From assembly GCA_021029595.1 (NCBI GenBank), contig JAJJOY010000007.1, positions 1 through 64,000 on the forward strand: 64,000 bases of DNA, in the 5' to 3' direction. This DNA is from Hominenteromicrobium mulieris. GTDB taxonomy: Bacteria; Bacillota; Clostridia; Oscillospirales; Acutalibacteraceae. The first letter of the stretch is position 1. Every line of letters starts with the position of its first letter. The notes beneath the pieces are model-generated. The model was not told the DNA's origin and searched no databases. It saw nothing but the letters and a program-made list of their open reading frames with translations. Below, one piece after another: positions 1 to 8,200 of the stretch. The translations under genes and the position numbers were made by a program.

Positions 1-42
1 AGGGATTGTCTGTAGGCCATGTCCTGTGTTATACTCTTACTC

Positions 43-116
43 ATGAGGAATATGGTCTCCTTTCGGAAAGTTTGGTGTGGTAGCTTAACTTTAACACATG
101 AGGCCCTATTCCTCAT
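43..116. repeat. Inverted repeat with 10-bp arms at window edge
   Basis: Arms ATGAGGAATA (43-52) and TATTCCTCAT (107-116) are perfect complements about 54 bases apart. The intervening DNA contains a small CTTTCGGAAAG hairpin and a second CATGAGG copy. No open reading frame here looks real. It could be a structured RNA, the end of a mobile element, or part of the region beyond the window edge. I do not recognise the family. Confidence 0.35.
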
Positions 117-173
117 ACCCTTTTTATTCAATTGTCCAAGATGTATTGTAGTCCTACACTTTCGCGGCGCACT

Positions 174-737
174 TCATCGCAAAACAGGCTGCAACTGTTC
201 TCCACGCACGGCATTTGCAAGCGTTTCGGGAATTAGGTCGAAATGTGCGACGAGAGAATTCGGCTTTTTTATGGGGTCGTCCTGTCCGAGGGGCACAAAA
301 TAGATGTTTTTCGTGTTCATAAGCAGACCGATGTTTTTGCACGACGCACCGAGAGCATCGTTTGTGGCGAGGGACAGTACAACGGGCATGGAGACGCGCA
401 GGGCGGATTTTACCGCCATCGTGACAGCTGTATCCGTTACGGCATTTGCAATCTTCGCAGCGGTGTTTCCCGTGCACGGCGCGACGAGCACGGCATCGGC
501 AAGACGCTTCGGGCCGATGGGTTCCGCTTCTGCGATGGTGTGGATAATTTTTCGTCCGCAGATGTTTTCTATGCGCTCGTGAAAACTTTCCGCCGTGCCG
601 AAGCGTGTATCGGTCGTGTACGCCGTTTCGCTCATCACGGGCAACATATCCCAGTCCTTTCGCAGCAGAGCAAGCTGCGCGAGAGCTTTTTCAAATGTGC
701 AGAACGATCCGCACATGGCAAAGGCAAGCGTGGGCAT
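174..737 (-). CDS. dpaB: Dipicolinate synthase subunit B
   Basis: Flavoprotein-like subunit of the two-part enzyme that oxidises dihydroxytetrahydrodipicolinate to dipicolinic acid in the mother cell; dipicolinate is then loaded into the spore core as the calcium salt. The 187-residue protein shows a glycine-rich nucleotide-binding start (CGSFCTFEKAL), the conserved KPNSLVAHFDLIPET block near the end and a C-terminal QLQPVL, all as in SpoVFB; length fits the family (about 200). The reading frame runs open far upstream, but the ATG at 737 gives the family N terminus and lies 12 bases after GGAGGA. It starts 9 bases after the dpaA stop, so the two are translated as a pair. Its presence argues for a spore-forming host. 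Confidence 0.9.
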   Translation of the reverse strand: MPTLAFAMCGSFCTFEKALAQLALLRKDWDMLPVMSETAYTTDTRFGTAESFHERIENICGRKIIHTIAEAEPIGPKRLADAVLVAPCTGNTAAKIANAVTDTAVTMAVKSALRVSMPVVLSLATNDALGASCKNIGLLMNTKNIYFVPLGQDDPIKKPNSLVAHFDLIPETLANAVRGEQLQPVLR

Positions 738-745
738 GTCGATCA

Positions 746-1600
746 CTACTCCTCCAAAATATTGTAGACCGCCTCTTTGATATACTCCGCCGCCGTCTTC
801 GGCGCGACGCGGCCGGGCAGCGAGGGCGCGTCGATGACATGCAGGTGCAATTCTTCCGCACGCTTCAAATCGGTGCCGCCGGGTGCGGAGGCAAGCTCGA
901 TGATGAGCGTATCGCGCGTTTGCTGCATGAGCACAGGCGAAGTCAAAACCTTTGCGGGCACAGTGTTGAAAATGAGATCGAACCTTCTGCTGATCTCGCG
1001 GTACGTCAACGGCTGCACGCCGAACGCGCGCATTTGCATGAGATCGGCCTTTTTGCGCGCTGCGCAGAATACCTCTGCACCCATACCGCGCAGGATAATC
1101 GCCAGATTTTTCCCGATGCGCCCGAACCCCGTGATGAGACATTTTGCGCCGTTTATCGTGCCGGGGTATTCGCGAATCGCAATGCCGACTGCGCCCTCTG
1201 CCGTTGGGATCGCGTTGCCGACGGCAAGCTCTTCGCGGCGGTAGTAGTCTTCGGGCTCAATCTCACGCCACAGGGAAGACGAGGCGGTCAACCGCTGAAG
1301 CATGCCGCCGCACACCGTTTTGTGCATAAAAAGACGCGCAAAATCGTCATCTAAACGAATTTCGTTTTCGGCATACGGCGCGTTTAAAAACAGACCGTCC
1401 TTTGTTGCGGGCAGCGGCAAAAGGATGACGGAGCTTTTCGCCGCGAGCTGCGGCAGGTCGCATTCCGCTGCGCCGCGGCAGGTGCCGAGCTTTTCTAAAC
1501 CGCAGACACACACGGGGTAACCGTCCGCCGCAATGGACTGCGCCAAATATTTCATGCGCTCATCGCCGCCGATGACGCCGAATGTATTGATCATGGGCAT
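746..1600 (-). CDS. dpaA: Dipicolinate synthase subunit A
   Basis: NAD(P)-binding subunit of dipicolinate synthase, partner of the following dpaB product. The 284-residue protein opens with a Rossmann-type sequence (TFGVIGGDERM) and has a second dinucleotide-binding loop (ITGFGRIGKNLA) near residue 155, the arrangement of SpoVFA. I chose ATG 1600, preceded by AAGGTGG at 7 bases; a TTG 18 bases upstream is also in frame but lies on top of the ribosome site. A sigma-K-like promoter lies 33 bases upstream. The gene is expected to be expressed late in the mother cell. Confidence 0.9.
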   Translation of the reverse strand: MPMINTFGVIGGDERMKYLAQSIAADGYPVCVCGLEKLGTCRGAAECDLPQLAAKSSVILLPLPATKDGLFLNAPYAENEIRLDDDFARLFMHKTVCGGMLQRLTASSSLWREIEPEDYYRREELAVGNAIPTAEGAVGIAIREYPGTINGAKCLITGFGRIGKNLAIILRGMGAEVFCAARKKADLMQMRAFGVQPLTYREISRRFDLIFNTVPAKVLTSPVLMQQTRDTLIIELASAPGGTDLKRAEELHLHVIDAPSLPGRVAPKTAAEYIKEAVYNILEE

Positions 1601-1632
1601 ATTTCCCCCACCTTTCAAATTATCATCCGCTT

Positions 1633-1659
1633 CATTTTATGGAAACGGGCGGCTTTTGT
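1633..1659 (-). promoter_or_regulatory. Sigma-K-like promoter of dpaAB
   Basis: On the minus strand an AC dinucleotide is followed after exactly 16 bases by CATAAAATG, close to the sigma-K pattern AC-N16-CATA-N3-TA. spoVF is sigma-K dependent in Bacillus subtilis, so position and target agree. The final base of the -10 is G instead of A. Inference from sequence only. Confidence 0.45.
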
Positions 1660-1699
1660 GCGCCCTGAAAGACTTTTTTATACTTTTTTGAATTTGCTA

Positions 1700-1728
1700 T
1701 TTATTTTTCTGCCCGTTGGCGGTATAAT
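1700..1728 (+). promoter_or_regulatory. Possible murC promoter
   Basis: A perfect TATAAT (1723-1728) lies 132 bases before the murC start. The matching -35 at 17 bases, TTTATT, is weak, so the assignment rests mainly on the -10 box. Confidence 0.3.
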
Positions 1729-1859
1729 GTATGTGTATGGGTATGCAATTTCGGACGCATAGCTATGTTTTTGAGATATAACACAGTGTATTACATAATT
1801 TCAGATAATTTCGCAAAACAAGTTTTGCGTGAAGCCAATTCAGAAAGGACTCTTTCGTT

Positions 1860-3263
1860 ATGACGAATCAGAATAATACGACCGATAAAAACGTTAACCT
1901 GCTCGATACCGTACGTCGTCTGCACTTTGTAGGCATCGGCGGTTCCGGTATGTGCCCTATGGCGGAGATTTTACACCACAAGGATTATATCATCACCGGC
2001 AGCGACATCAATGAATCCGACACGCTCGCACGTATTCGCAGCTACGGCATCCCGGTGCACATGGGCCACCGCGCGGAGAATATCGGCGATGCGGAGGTCG
2101 TGGTGTACACGGCGGCTGCAAAGCAGGATAACCCGGAGCTCGTCGCGGCGCGTGCAAAGGGTATTCCGACGTTGGAGCGTTCCGTGATGCTCGGCCTTTT
2201 GACGAAGAAGTTTGCAAACCCCATTGCGGTTTCCGGCACGCACGGCAAAACGACGACGACCGGCATGCTCACGCAGATCTTGATTGAAGCCGGACGTGAC
2301 CCGAGCGCCGTCATCGGCGGCAAGCTGCCTTTCATCAACGGCAACGGCAGAGTCGGCAAAAGTGCGGACATTGTTTGCGAAGCGTGTGAATATGTCGATA
2401 CGTTCCTGCAGCTCCACCCCGCCATCAGCATCATCACAAATATTGATGCCGATCATCTCGACTATTTCGGCACGCTCGATAATATTGTGAAGTCGTTTCA
2501 TCAGTTCTGCTTGCAGACCTCAAAGCGCATCATCGTCAATGCAGATAACGCCAACGCCATGCGCGCCGTAGAGGGCATTACGAATGCGGAGATCGTCACA
2601 TTTGGCAGAACGGATAAAAGCGATTACTACGTGACGGAGCTCAACGAAGAAGATACGGTCTGCGAAGACTTTACCGTTATGTATAAGGGCGAGCGCGTTT
2701 GCCGCGTGAGCCTGCGCGTGCCGGGTGAGCACAACATGATGAACGCTTTGGCGGCTGCCGCTGCGGCACATGGCATGGGTGTGGACGGCGAGCATATCAA
2801 AAAGGCGCTTGAGGACTTCTCCGGCGTACACCGCCGCTTTGAGATTTTAGGCAAATTTGAAGGCGTGACCGTTGCCGACGACTTTGCGCACCACCCGACA
2901 GAGCTTTCCGCTGTGCTTTCCGCTGCCGTGCGCATGGGCTACCATGAGGTTTGGGCGGTATTCCAGCCGCACACTTATTCCCGCACTGCAATGCTGCTGG
3001 ATGATTTTGCAAAGGCGCTTTCCATCCCCCAGCATGTTGTGATGACGGAAATTCTCGCCGTGCGCGAGACGAACACGTATAACATTCACACAAGCGACCT
3101 TGCGGCGAAGATTCCCGGCAGCTGCTGGTTTGGCAGCTTTGAGGAGATTGCGGATTATGTGATGACGCACGCTAAGGAAAACGACCTCATTTTAACGCTT
3201 GGCGGCGGCGACATTTACAAGTGCGCAAATCTCATCGTAGAAAAATATAAAGAGAGAGCATAA
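1860..3263 (+). CDS. murC: UDP-N-acetylmuramate--L-alanine ligase
   Basis: Cytoplasmic Mur ligase that adds L-alanine to UDP-MurNAc using ATP, the first amino-acid step of peptidoglycan stem synthesis. The 467 residues match the usual length. Visible motifs are the N-terminal glycine-rich UDP-binding loop (GIGGSGM, about residue 25), the ATP loop SGTHGKTTTT (about residue 125), the IDADHLDYF segment in the central domain and the C-terminal HRRFEILG and FAHHPTE blocks. The ATG follows GAAAGGA. It stands alone, separated by a hairpin from the phosphatase gene downstream, rather than in a dcw cluster. Confidence 0.96.
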   Translation: MTNQNNTTDKNVNLLDTVRRLHFVGIGGSGMCPMAEILHHKDYIITGSDINESDTLARIRSYGIPVHMGHRAENIGDAEVVVYTAAAKQDNPELVAARAKGIPTLERSVMLGLLTKKFANPIAVSGTHGKTTTTGMLTQILIEAGRDPSAVIGGKLPFINGNGRVGKSADIVCEACEYVDTFLQLHPAISIITNIDADHLDYFGTLDNIVKSFHQFCLQTSKRIIVNADNANAMRAVEGITNAEIVTFGRTDKSDYYVTELNEEDTVCEDFTVMYKGERVCRVSLRVPGEHNMMNALAAAAAAHGMGVDGEHIKKALEDFSGVHRRFEILGKFEGVTVADDFAHHPTELSAVLSAAVRMGYHEVWAVFQPHTYSRTAMLLDDFAKALSIPQHVVMTEILAVRETNTYNIHTSDLAAKIPGSCWFGSFEEIADYVMTHAKENDLILTLGGGDIYKCANLIVEKYKERA

Positions 3264-3270
3264 ATTTCTA

Positions 3271-3300
3271 AAAGGCTTTCCGCGCGAAAGCTTTTTCTTT
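3271..3300 (+). terminator. Terminator after murC
   Basis: GGCTTTC pairs with GAAAGCT around a short GC loop and is followed by TTTTCTTT. It ends just before the ribosome site of the next gene, so partial read-through is possible. Confidence 0.6.
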
Positions 3301-3310
3301 TGGAGGTACC

Positions 3311-4084
3311 ATGTCTTTTCGCGCCATTTTCTTTGACATTGACGGCACTTTGCTCGGGCGGGATAAACGTATGCCGCCTTCGACGCTGCATGCACTAAAA
3401 AAGGCGCGTGAAAATGGTGTTCTGCTATTCGTTGCAACGGGCCGTGTGACGCCAATGACGTATTTCCTGCGTGATTATTTTGATTTTGACGGCTTTGCCG
3501 CGATGACGGGGCAATATTGCTTCGATAAAAACGGCAAGGTTTTACATACGCTGGCGATCGACCCGGAAGACATTCGTCTTTTGATGCAGCTGCAAAAAGA
3601 GGAGCCTTTCCCCTGCCTGATCGCCGAGGGGCGCGAGTGCTTTGCCGCAACTCCGGCGAAACATATTGAAGATCACTTTTTGCGGCATAATCTTCTCTCC
3701 CCGCCCGTTTACGATATATTGCGTGCAGATTGTCACGAAGTGTATCAGCTTATGGTATACGACCCGGAAATTTATTTGCCGCGTATTTTGCCGCTGAAGC
3801 ATGTACGTATCACACATGCTGTCGGTTATTGCTATGATATTCTTCCGCAAAACGGCGGTAAGCAAATCGGTATTCCGGCGATGGCAGCGCATTACGGGAT
3901 AAGAAACGATGAAATTCTCGTGTTCGGCGACGGCCCGAACGACGTGGACATGCTGCGCGACGTCGGCTTCGGCGTTGCGATGGGCAACGGTTGTGCAAAA
4001 GCCAAGGCGGCTGCAAATTATGTGACAACAGATGTGGACGACGACGGCATTTACCGCGCCTTGAAAGAGCTCGGCGTTATTTAA
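3311..4084 (+). CDS. Cof-type HAD-superfamily hydrolase
   Basis: Haloacid dehalogenase-type phosphatase of the Cof/YidA subfamily, likely cytoplasmic and acting on sugar phosphates or flavin-type phosphate esters. The 257 residues start with the catalytic DIDGTL motif (Asp9, Asp11), have a type IIB cap in the middle, and end with the FGDGPNDVDML metal-binding motif. The ATG follows TTTTGGAGG by 6 bases. Substrate cannot be told from sequence; family members are promiscuous. It shares a two-way terminator with the converging genes on the other side. Confidence 0.88.
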   Translation: MSFRAIFFDIDGTLLGRDKRMPPSTLHALKKARENGVLLFVATGRVTPMTYFLRDYFDFDGFAAMTGQYCFDKNGKVLHTLAIDPEDIRLLMQLQKEEPFPCLIAEGRECFAATPAKHIEDHFLRHNLLSPPVYDILRADCHEVYQLMVYDPEIYLPRILPLKHVRITHAVGYCYDILPQNGGKQIGIPAMAAHYGIRNDEILVFGDGPNDVDMLRDVGFGVAMGNGCAKAKAAANYVTTDVDDDGIYRALKELGVI

Positions 4085-4097
4085 ACTATAAACACAG

Positions 4098-4140
4098 AAA
4101 GCCCCGCAAAACCGATTGGTTCGGTAATTGCGGGGCTTTT
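4098..4140. terminator. Bidirectional terminator
   Basis: AAAGCCCCGCAA and TTGCGGGGCTTTT form a 12-bp stem with A and T tracts on the two sides, ending both the HAD gene and the converging minus-strand operon. Confidence 0.85.
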
Positions 4141-4155
4141 GCTATGCGGAAAATT

Positions 4156-4368
4156 TTATCGTTTGTATTTCGGTGCGGCGGCGCGGAGCGTGTGCCAAAG
4201 GAGCGCAGCGGCAATGATGGCGGCGCTTACGGCAGCGCCGATGGAAAGGCTTTTATAGCCGAGCGGCCCTGTGACCATGGAGACGAGCACGGCAACGGCG
4301 GCGATGCACAGCAAAATGATATATGCGGCTTTATCCATATGCTCAAGTACATTTTTGTTCATGTTCAT
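4156..4368 (-). CDS. Small two-helix membrane protein
   Basis: A 70-residue protein not recognised by family. It has two hydrophobic stretches, about residues 16-36 and 41-60, with a charged N terminus and a basic tail (KYKR), so it probably sits in the membrane as a hairpin. The ATG follows AAGGAG by 8 bases. It is the last gene of the minus-strand operon, 12 bases after rsmA, and ends just before the shared terminator. No catalytic residues are evident. Confidence 0.65.
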   Translation of the reverse strand: MNMNKNVLEHMDKAAYIILLCIAAVAVLVSMVTGPLGYKSLSIGAAVSAAIIAAALLWHTLRAAAPKYKR

Positions 4369-4380
4369 AAAAGCATCTCC

Positions 4381-5235
4381 TTAATCGGTAAGCTGATTGA
4401 CAACAGCGGCAAACTCCGGCAGCGTGAGTGCTTCGGCGCGGGAATTTGCCCGAACCCCGGCTTGCTCGAAGGCGTCTGTCACTTGCTGCTTCGACATATG
4501 CAGTGTGTTGGAAATGGAATTGACGGCCGTTTTGCGGCGCTGTGCGAACGCAGCGCGAATAACGCGGAAGAAAAGTGCTTCATCGTGCACATCCACAGGC
4601 GGTTCTTTTCGAATACGCAACTGAATGACAGCGGAATCCACATTCGGTGCGGGCATAAAGCTGCCGCGGCTGACCTCGAACAAAATTTCCGGCTCGGCGT
4701 AATACTGCACGGCCGCACTGACAGCGCCGCACTCGCGCGTGCCGGGCTGTGCACACAAACGCTCTGCCGCTTCTTTTTGTACCATAACCGTGATGCTCGT
4801 GATGGGCAAACGATCTTCCAAAAGCTTCATGATGACCGGCGATGTGATGTAATACGGCAGGTTCGCACACACAGCGACCTCTTCCCCGTTAAATTCTTCT
4901 TCGATGACGCGGTGCAAGTCAATCTTCATCACGTCGTCGTTGATGACCTTCACGTTATCGCAGTCGGCAAGTGTTTCGTCTAAAACGGGCAACAGGCGCT
5001 TATCAAGCTCGATGGTGACGACTTTTTTTGAGACCTGCGAAAGCTCGTAGGTCAAAACGCCGATGCCGGGGCCGACCTCAATGGCGCCTGCGCAGTCTGC
5101 CGCGCCGCTCATCTCAGCCATGCGCGGGCAGACGGAAGGATTGATGAGAAAGTTCTGACCGAGCGCTTTGGAAAAGCTGAAGCCGTTCTTTTCCATGACG
5201 GCTCGAATGGTGGATATATCGGAAAGTCTTTGCAT
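4381..5235 (-). CDS. rsmA: 16S rRNA (adenine1518/1519-N6)-dimethyltransferase
   Basis: KsgA/RsmA uses S-adenosylmethionine to dimethylate two adjacent adenines in the 3' terminal helix of 16S rRNA, a late check in small-subunit assembly. The 284 residues carry KALGQNFL, the SAM-binding EVGPGIGVLTYEL, the catalytic NLPYYIT and the C-terminal helical domain with RRKTAVNS. Length is normal. It starts 16 bases after the large membrane protein gene, with AAAGGA ahead of the ATG. Loss of this enzyme gives kasugamycin resistance in other bacteria. Confidence 0.95.
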   Translation of the reverse strand: MQRLSDISTIRAVMEKNGFSFSKALGQNFLINPSVCPRMAEMSGAADCAGAIEVGPGIGVLTYELSQVSKKVVTIELDKRLLPVLDETLADCDNVKVINDDVMKIDLHRVIEEEFNGEEVAVCANLPYYITSPVIMKLLEDRLPITSITVMVQKEAAERLCAQPGTRECGAVSAAVQYYAEPEILFEVSRGSFMPAPNVDSAVIQLRIRKEPPVDVHDEALFFRVIRAAFAQRRKTAVNSISNTLHMSKQQVTDAFEQAGVRANSRAEALTLPEFAAVVNQLTD

Positions 5236-5251
5236 AGGGATATCCTTTCGA

Positions 5252-7366
5252 TTAAAATGTCACTTTATAGATCTGCACGCCGTTTTCGTCAAAGACACAC
5301 GGGAACAGCGCTTTGATCTCCGCTTCATTCACGGTGAAGTTATTGCGCTCGTAAGCGGAGACCAGAATGTAATCAATGCTGTATTTTTCAAAGAGCGCAC
5401 AGTTTGCCTGCGGTGCGGAGAACATACTTTGCATGTCCGTTTCGCGCTCGGTGTAATCGAGCCCGTGAAAATACACGTAGCTTGTGGAGCCGCAGACGAT
5501 GTTTCTGCCCGTCAGCGCCGCGATCTCGTTGTTATGGCGCATATCGGTGAGCACAGTGTCTTCCGGCTCGCTGTTCTCATAAATGTACTCCGCTGCTTTG
5601 AGCTGACTGTCGCCGTATAAGCAATAGCCCGCAATGCTCTCTCTGCCGATGGTCAGCACCGCAGAAAGCATGCATAGCACGAGCGCGCCGACAGCCAATG
5701 CGCGGCGGCCCGGCAGTGTGCGCAGGCGGCGGTAAATCTCGACCATATACGAAGCGACTACGCCGCAGACGAGAAAATACGCGGCGTAAAGCAGCTTGTT
5801 GTTATCATAGGTATTCGGCTGGAACACGACAAACTCGCAAATGAACCAAATGACGGCTGCGGGAGCGCAGACCGTGAACCGGCGCTGATCTGCCGTGAAA
5901 AATGCAGGCAGGAACAACAGTGCCGTGACGCCGAGATTCACAAGATAGAACCACAAATAGCCGTCCTGCAAATTGCCCCAGTTGTACCACCCACGCATGA
6001 AGCTGTCACCGCTCGCCTGCGAGAATGTCCACGTGAAAAGCTGCGGTGCGGCAAGCAACAGTGTGATGAGCAGGAATACGCCCCACGTTTTTACAAGCTG
6101 TATACCGAAACCCTTGCGGATCGCCATGGTGAGCAGTGCGAGCACAAACAAAACAAACGCTGCAGCACAAACCAAAACCAGATACAGAAACACGGATGAT
6201 TCGCGCGAGATGAGCTTCGGCGTGACGAACTGCGCGCCGAACGCGAGCAACATCAAAACGAGTGCAGCGACTTTTGCGGTAAACTGCACATGAGCACTGC
6301 TGCCCCGAAACACTCTGCGGCACAGTGCAAAGCAAAGCCACACGCCGCAAATGAGTCCGAACGCGAGGAACGAATGCGTATGAATCATGACGAGTCCGCC
6401 TGCAAAAATACCGGCAATGATGAAATACCGCTCGCAGTGCTCATAAACGGCGCGGTACAGCACGTATAAAAGCGGGAATAAAACCGCCCAGCCGAACAGC
6501 GTTGCGCGCTGCGGGATGAGCATATCCACAATGACGTTCACCCAGCGGATATTTTGGTTGACAAGATTCGTGGGTGTCTCATAAAACGATGTGAAAATGC
6601 GGGTAAAATTATCTGTTCCGTTTTGCAGATTCGGGAAGAAATACGCAAAGCCGAAGCCGCCGTTTAGAAAAAACAAAATCTCCGCTAACGCGGTCTTCGC
6701 TTTATCACGCAGCCAGCGTTGCCAGAAAAGATGTGCGCCGAAAAACACCTGCGCCCCGGCAAAAAGCATCGGCAGCACATACGCAAAGCGCAGCGGCGCA
6801 CCGAGCAAATATAGGCTTGAAGAAATGCTGTCCGACAAGAACGGATACGAAAGCTTCACGCCCGGCAAAATGGAATACATGGGTGGAAATGTCTTCTGTT
6901 CCGCGATACTCGTGATGAACCCGAGGTGCATACTCATGTCGCCGTAGGTGCATTGGCTCGACCAGATCTCGCCGTTTTGGTAACGGAAGCTGTGCAGCAC
7001 CAAAAACACGAACAGCAGCCACAAGCCGAGCGGCAAAAGCAGTGTGCGTTCTGCACGGTAGAAGGCTTTGCGTTTGCCGGGAAAATCATTCGGAAGCAGC
7101 TTCGGACGCTTTAAGAACACAGCGCCAACCGTCAGCATAAGCAGTGAGATGAGCGCCAAAACATGCGCTGTGATGCTGAACGAAAACAGGAATGCCCACA
7201 ACGACGGCAGCCACATTAAGAGCACGCTGCCCGCGGCACTGCCGAGAATCATTTGTGTATATCGCCGCTCTTTATTTAAAAAGCATGCGGCAAGTGTTAC
7301 GCCGCACAGCTGAAACATCAGAAAATACAGCAGCGCCACCGCGCCGCCCAAAAAATTGCCGCCCAT
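5252..7366 (-). CDS. Large polytopic membrane protein, GT-C glycosyltransferase-like
   Basis: A 704-residue integral membrane protein with about 13-16 predicted helices and a soluble C-terminal domain of about 110 residues. Between early helices lies a loop with TYGDMSMHLGF and PPMYSILPG, resembling the acidic first loop of GT-C lipid-linked-sugar glycosyltransferases. The C-terminal part (TVLTDMRHNNEIAALTGR...) is reminiscent of membrane proteins annotated as DUF2298 or GT39-like. The frame is open 46 codons further upstream, but the ATG at 7366 follows CAGGAG by 6 bases and directly starts a hydrophobic helix. It is first in an operon with rsmA. Donor and acceptor are unknown; the glycosyltransferase call is an inference from fold-like features. 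Confidence 0.6.
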   Translation of the reverse strand: MGGNFLGGAVALLYFLMFQLCGVTLAACFLNKERRYTQMILGSAAGSVLLMWLPSLWAFLFSFSITAHVLALISLLMLTVGAVFLKRPKLLPNDFPGKRKAFYRAERTLLLPLGLWLLFVFLVLHSFRYQNGEIWSSQCTYGDMSMHLGFITSIAEQKTFPPMYSILPGVKLSYPFLSDSISSSLYLLGAPLRFAYVLPMLFAGAQVFFGAHLFWQRWLRDKAKTALAEILFFLNGGFGFAYFFPNLQNGTDNFTRIFTSFYETPTNLVNQNIRWVNVIVDMLIPQRATLFGWAVLFPLLYVLYRAVYEHCERYFIIAGIFAGGLVMIHTHSFLAFGLICGVWLCFALCRRVFRGSSAHVQFTAKVAALVLMLLAFGAQFVTPKLISRESSVFLYLVLVCAAAFVLFVLALLTMAIRKGFGIQLVKTWGVFLLITLLLAAPQLFTWTFSQASGDSFMRGWYNWGNLQDGYLWFYLVNLGVTALLFLPAFFTADQRRFTVCAPAAVIWFICEFVVFQPNTYDNNKLLYAAYFLVCGVVASYMVEIYRRLRTLPGRRALAVGALVLCMLSAVLTIGRESIAGYCLYGDSQLKAAEYIYENSEPEDTVLTDMRHNNEIAALTGRNIVCGSTSYVYFHGLDYTERETDMQSMFSAPQANCALFEKYSIDYILVSAYERNNFTVNEAEIKALFPCVFDENGVQIYKVTF

Positions 7367-7400
7367 AAACAGCTCCTGAATTTGTTCTTTAATATAATAT

Positions 7401-7429
7401 ATTGTACCATTTTGGCGACGGGATGTAAA
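7401..7429 (-). promoter_or_regulatory. Promoter of membrane protein-rsmA operon
   Basis: Minus strand TTTACA, 17-base spacer, TACAAT, 35 bases before the start codon. Confidence 0.65.
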
Positions 7430-7493
7430 GACGGCAGAAAAGGTTTTATTGCAGGCGCTTACGCGCTTTTTCACAAAACACCCGGAAACGGGG

Positions 7494-7522
7494 TTGCAGT
7501 TCAAAATGCAATGTGCTACAAT
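7494..7522 (+). promoter_or_regulatory. Promoter of dCMP deaminase gene
   Basis: TTGCAG, 17-base spacer, TACAAT with an upstream TG (extended -10), about 120 bases before the gene. Confidence 0.65.
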
Positions 7523-7641
7523 ATATTTTAATAATTATGGCGTCTCCCCTGCGGTTTTGCGCAAAAGCGAACGATGATACGCAGTCGTATATGTGTAGTT
7601 TCCGATTGCGGAGTGCCTGAATGCAAAGTGAGGTGTTCTTC

Positions 7642-8142
7642 GTGGAGAATGATATCCATCGGAGAGATAAAACGAACTACTATCTGGATCTGGCTGAGAC
7701 CGTTTCCCAGCGCTGCACATGCCTTCGACGTCACTACGGCGCTGTGATCGTAAAAAATGATGAAGTGATCTCCACCGGCTATGTCGGTGCGCCGCGTGGC
7801 AGAAAAAACTGCACGGATATCGGCAAATGCGTGCGCGTGGAAAGAAATATTCCCCGCGGTGAACGCTATGAGCTGTGCCGTAGCGTACATGCGGAAGCAA
7901 ACGCCATCATCAGCGCCCCGCGCGATAAGATGATCGACGCCACGCTGTATCTTGTCGGCAAGGAGGTCTCTACCGGCGACTATGTGAAAAACGCCGTATG
8001 TTGCTCCATGTGCAAGCGCATGGTCATCAACGCAGGCATTGCACGGGTCATCGTGCGCGATGACCACGATCGGTTCAGAGAGATAGATGTTCAGGATTGG
8101 ATCATAAACGACGAATCCATCGAAGGTGTATTCGGCTATTGA
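7642..8142 (+). CDS. comEB: dCMP deaminase (ComEB-like)
   Basis: Zinc-dependent cytidine/deoxycytidylate deaminase family enzyme that converts dCMP to dUMP, feeding thymidylate synthesis. In the 166-residue product the zinc site is complete: His83-Ala-Glu85 (HAEANAI) and Cys121-Ser-Met-Cys124. The leading RDKTNYYLDLAE and CLRRHYGAVIVKND blocks are typical of Firmicute ComEB. I prefer the GTG at 7642, which has AGGTG 6 bases upstream; an in-frame ATG at 7621 has no ribosome site. It is followed without promoter by an ABC-F gene, with a hairpin starting in its stop codon. Confidence 0.85.
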   Translation: MENDIHRRDKTNYYLDLAETVSQRCTCLRRHYGAVIVKNDEVISTGYVGAPRGRKNCTDIGKCVRVERNIPRGERYELCRSVHAEANAIISAPRDKMIDATLYLVGKEVSTGDYVKNAVCCSMCKRMVINAGIARVIVRDDHDRFREIDVQDWIINDESIEGVFGY

Positions 8143-8178
8143 GCCTTACCCCGTTACCGCGTATCCGGCATAAGGCTC
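8141..8178 (+). other. Stem-loop between deaminase and ABC-F genes
   Basis: GAGCCTTA (8141-8148) and TAAGGCTC (8171-8178) are perfect complements, with an inner CCG/CGG pair. There is no following T tract, so it is not a simple terminator. It begins inside the upstream stop codon and ends 22 bases before the ABC-F start. It may stabilise mRNA or take part in translation attenuation of the resistance-type gene. Confidence 0.5.
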
Positions 8179-8200
8179 GGAAAGAATACGGTGAACATTT

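Noticed and set aside
174-1142. A 322-residue frame reading through dpaB into the dpaA region
   Set aside because: The part upstream of 737 is arginine- and alanine-rich shadow of dpaA in another frame; only the last 187 residues match dipicolinate synthase B.
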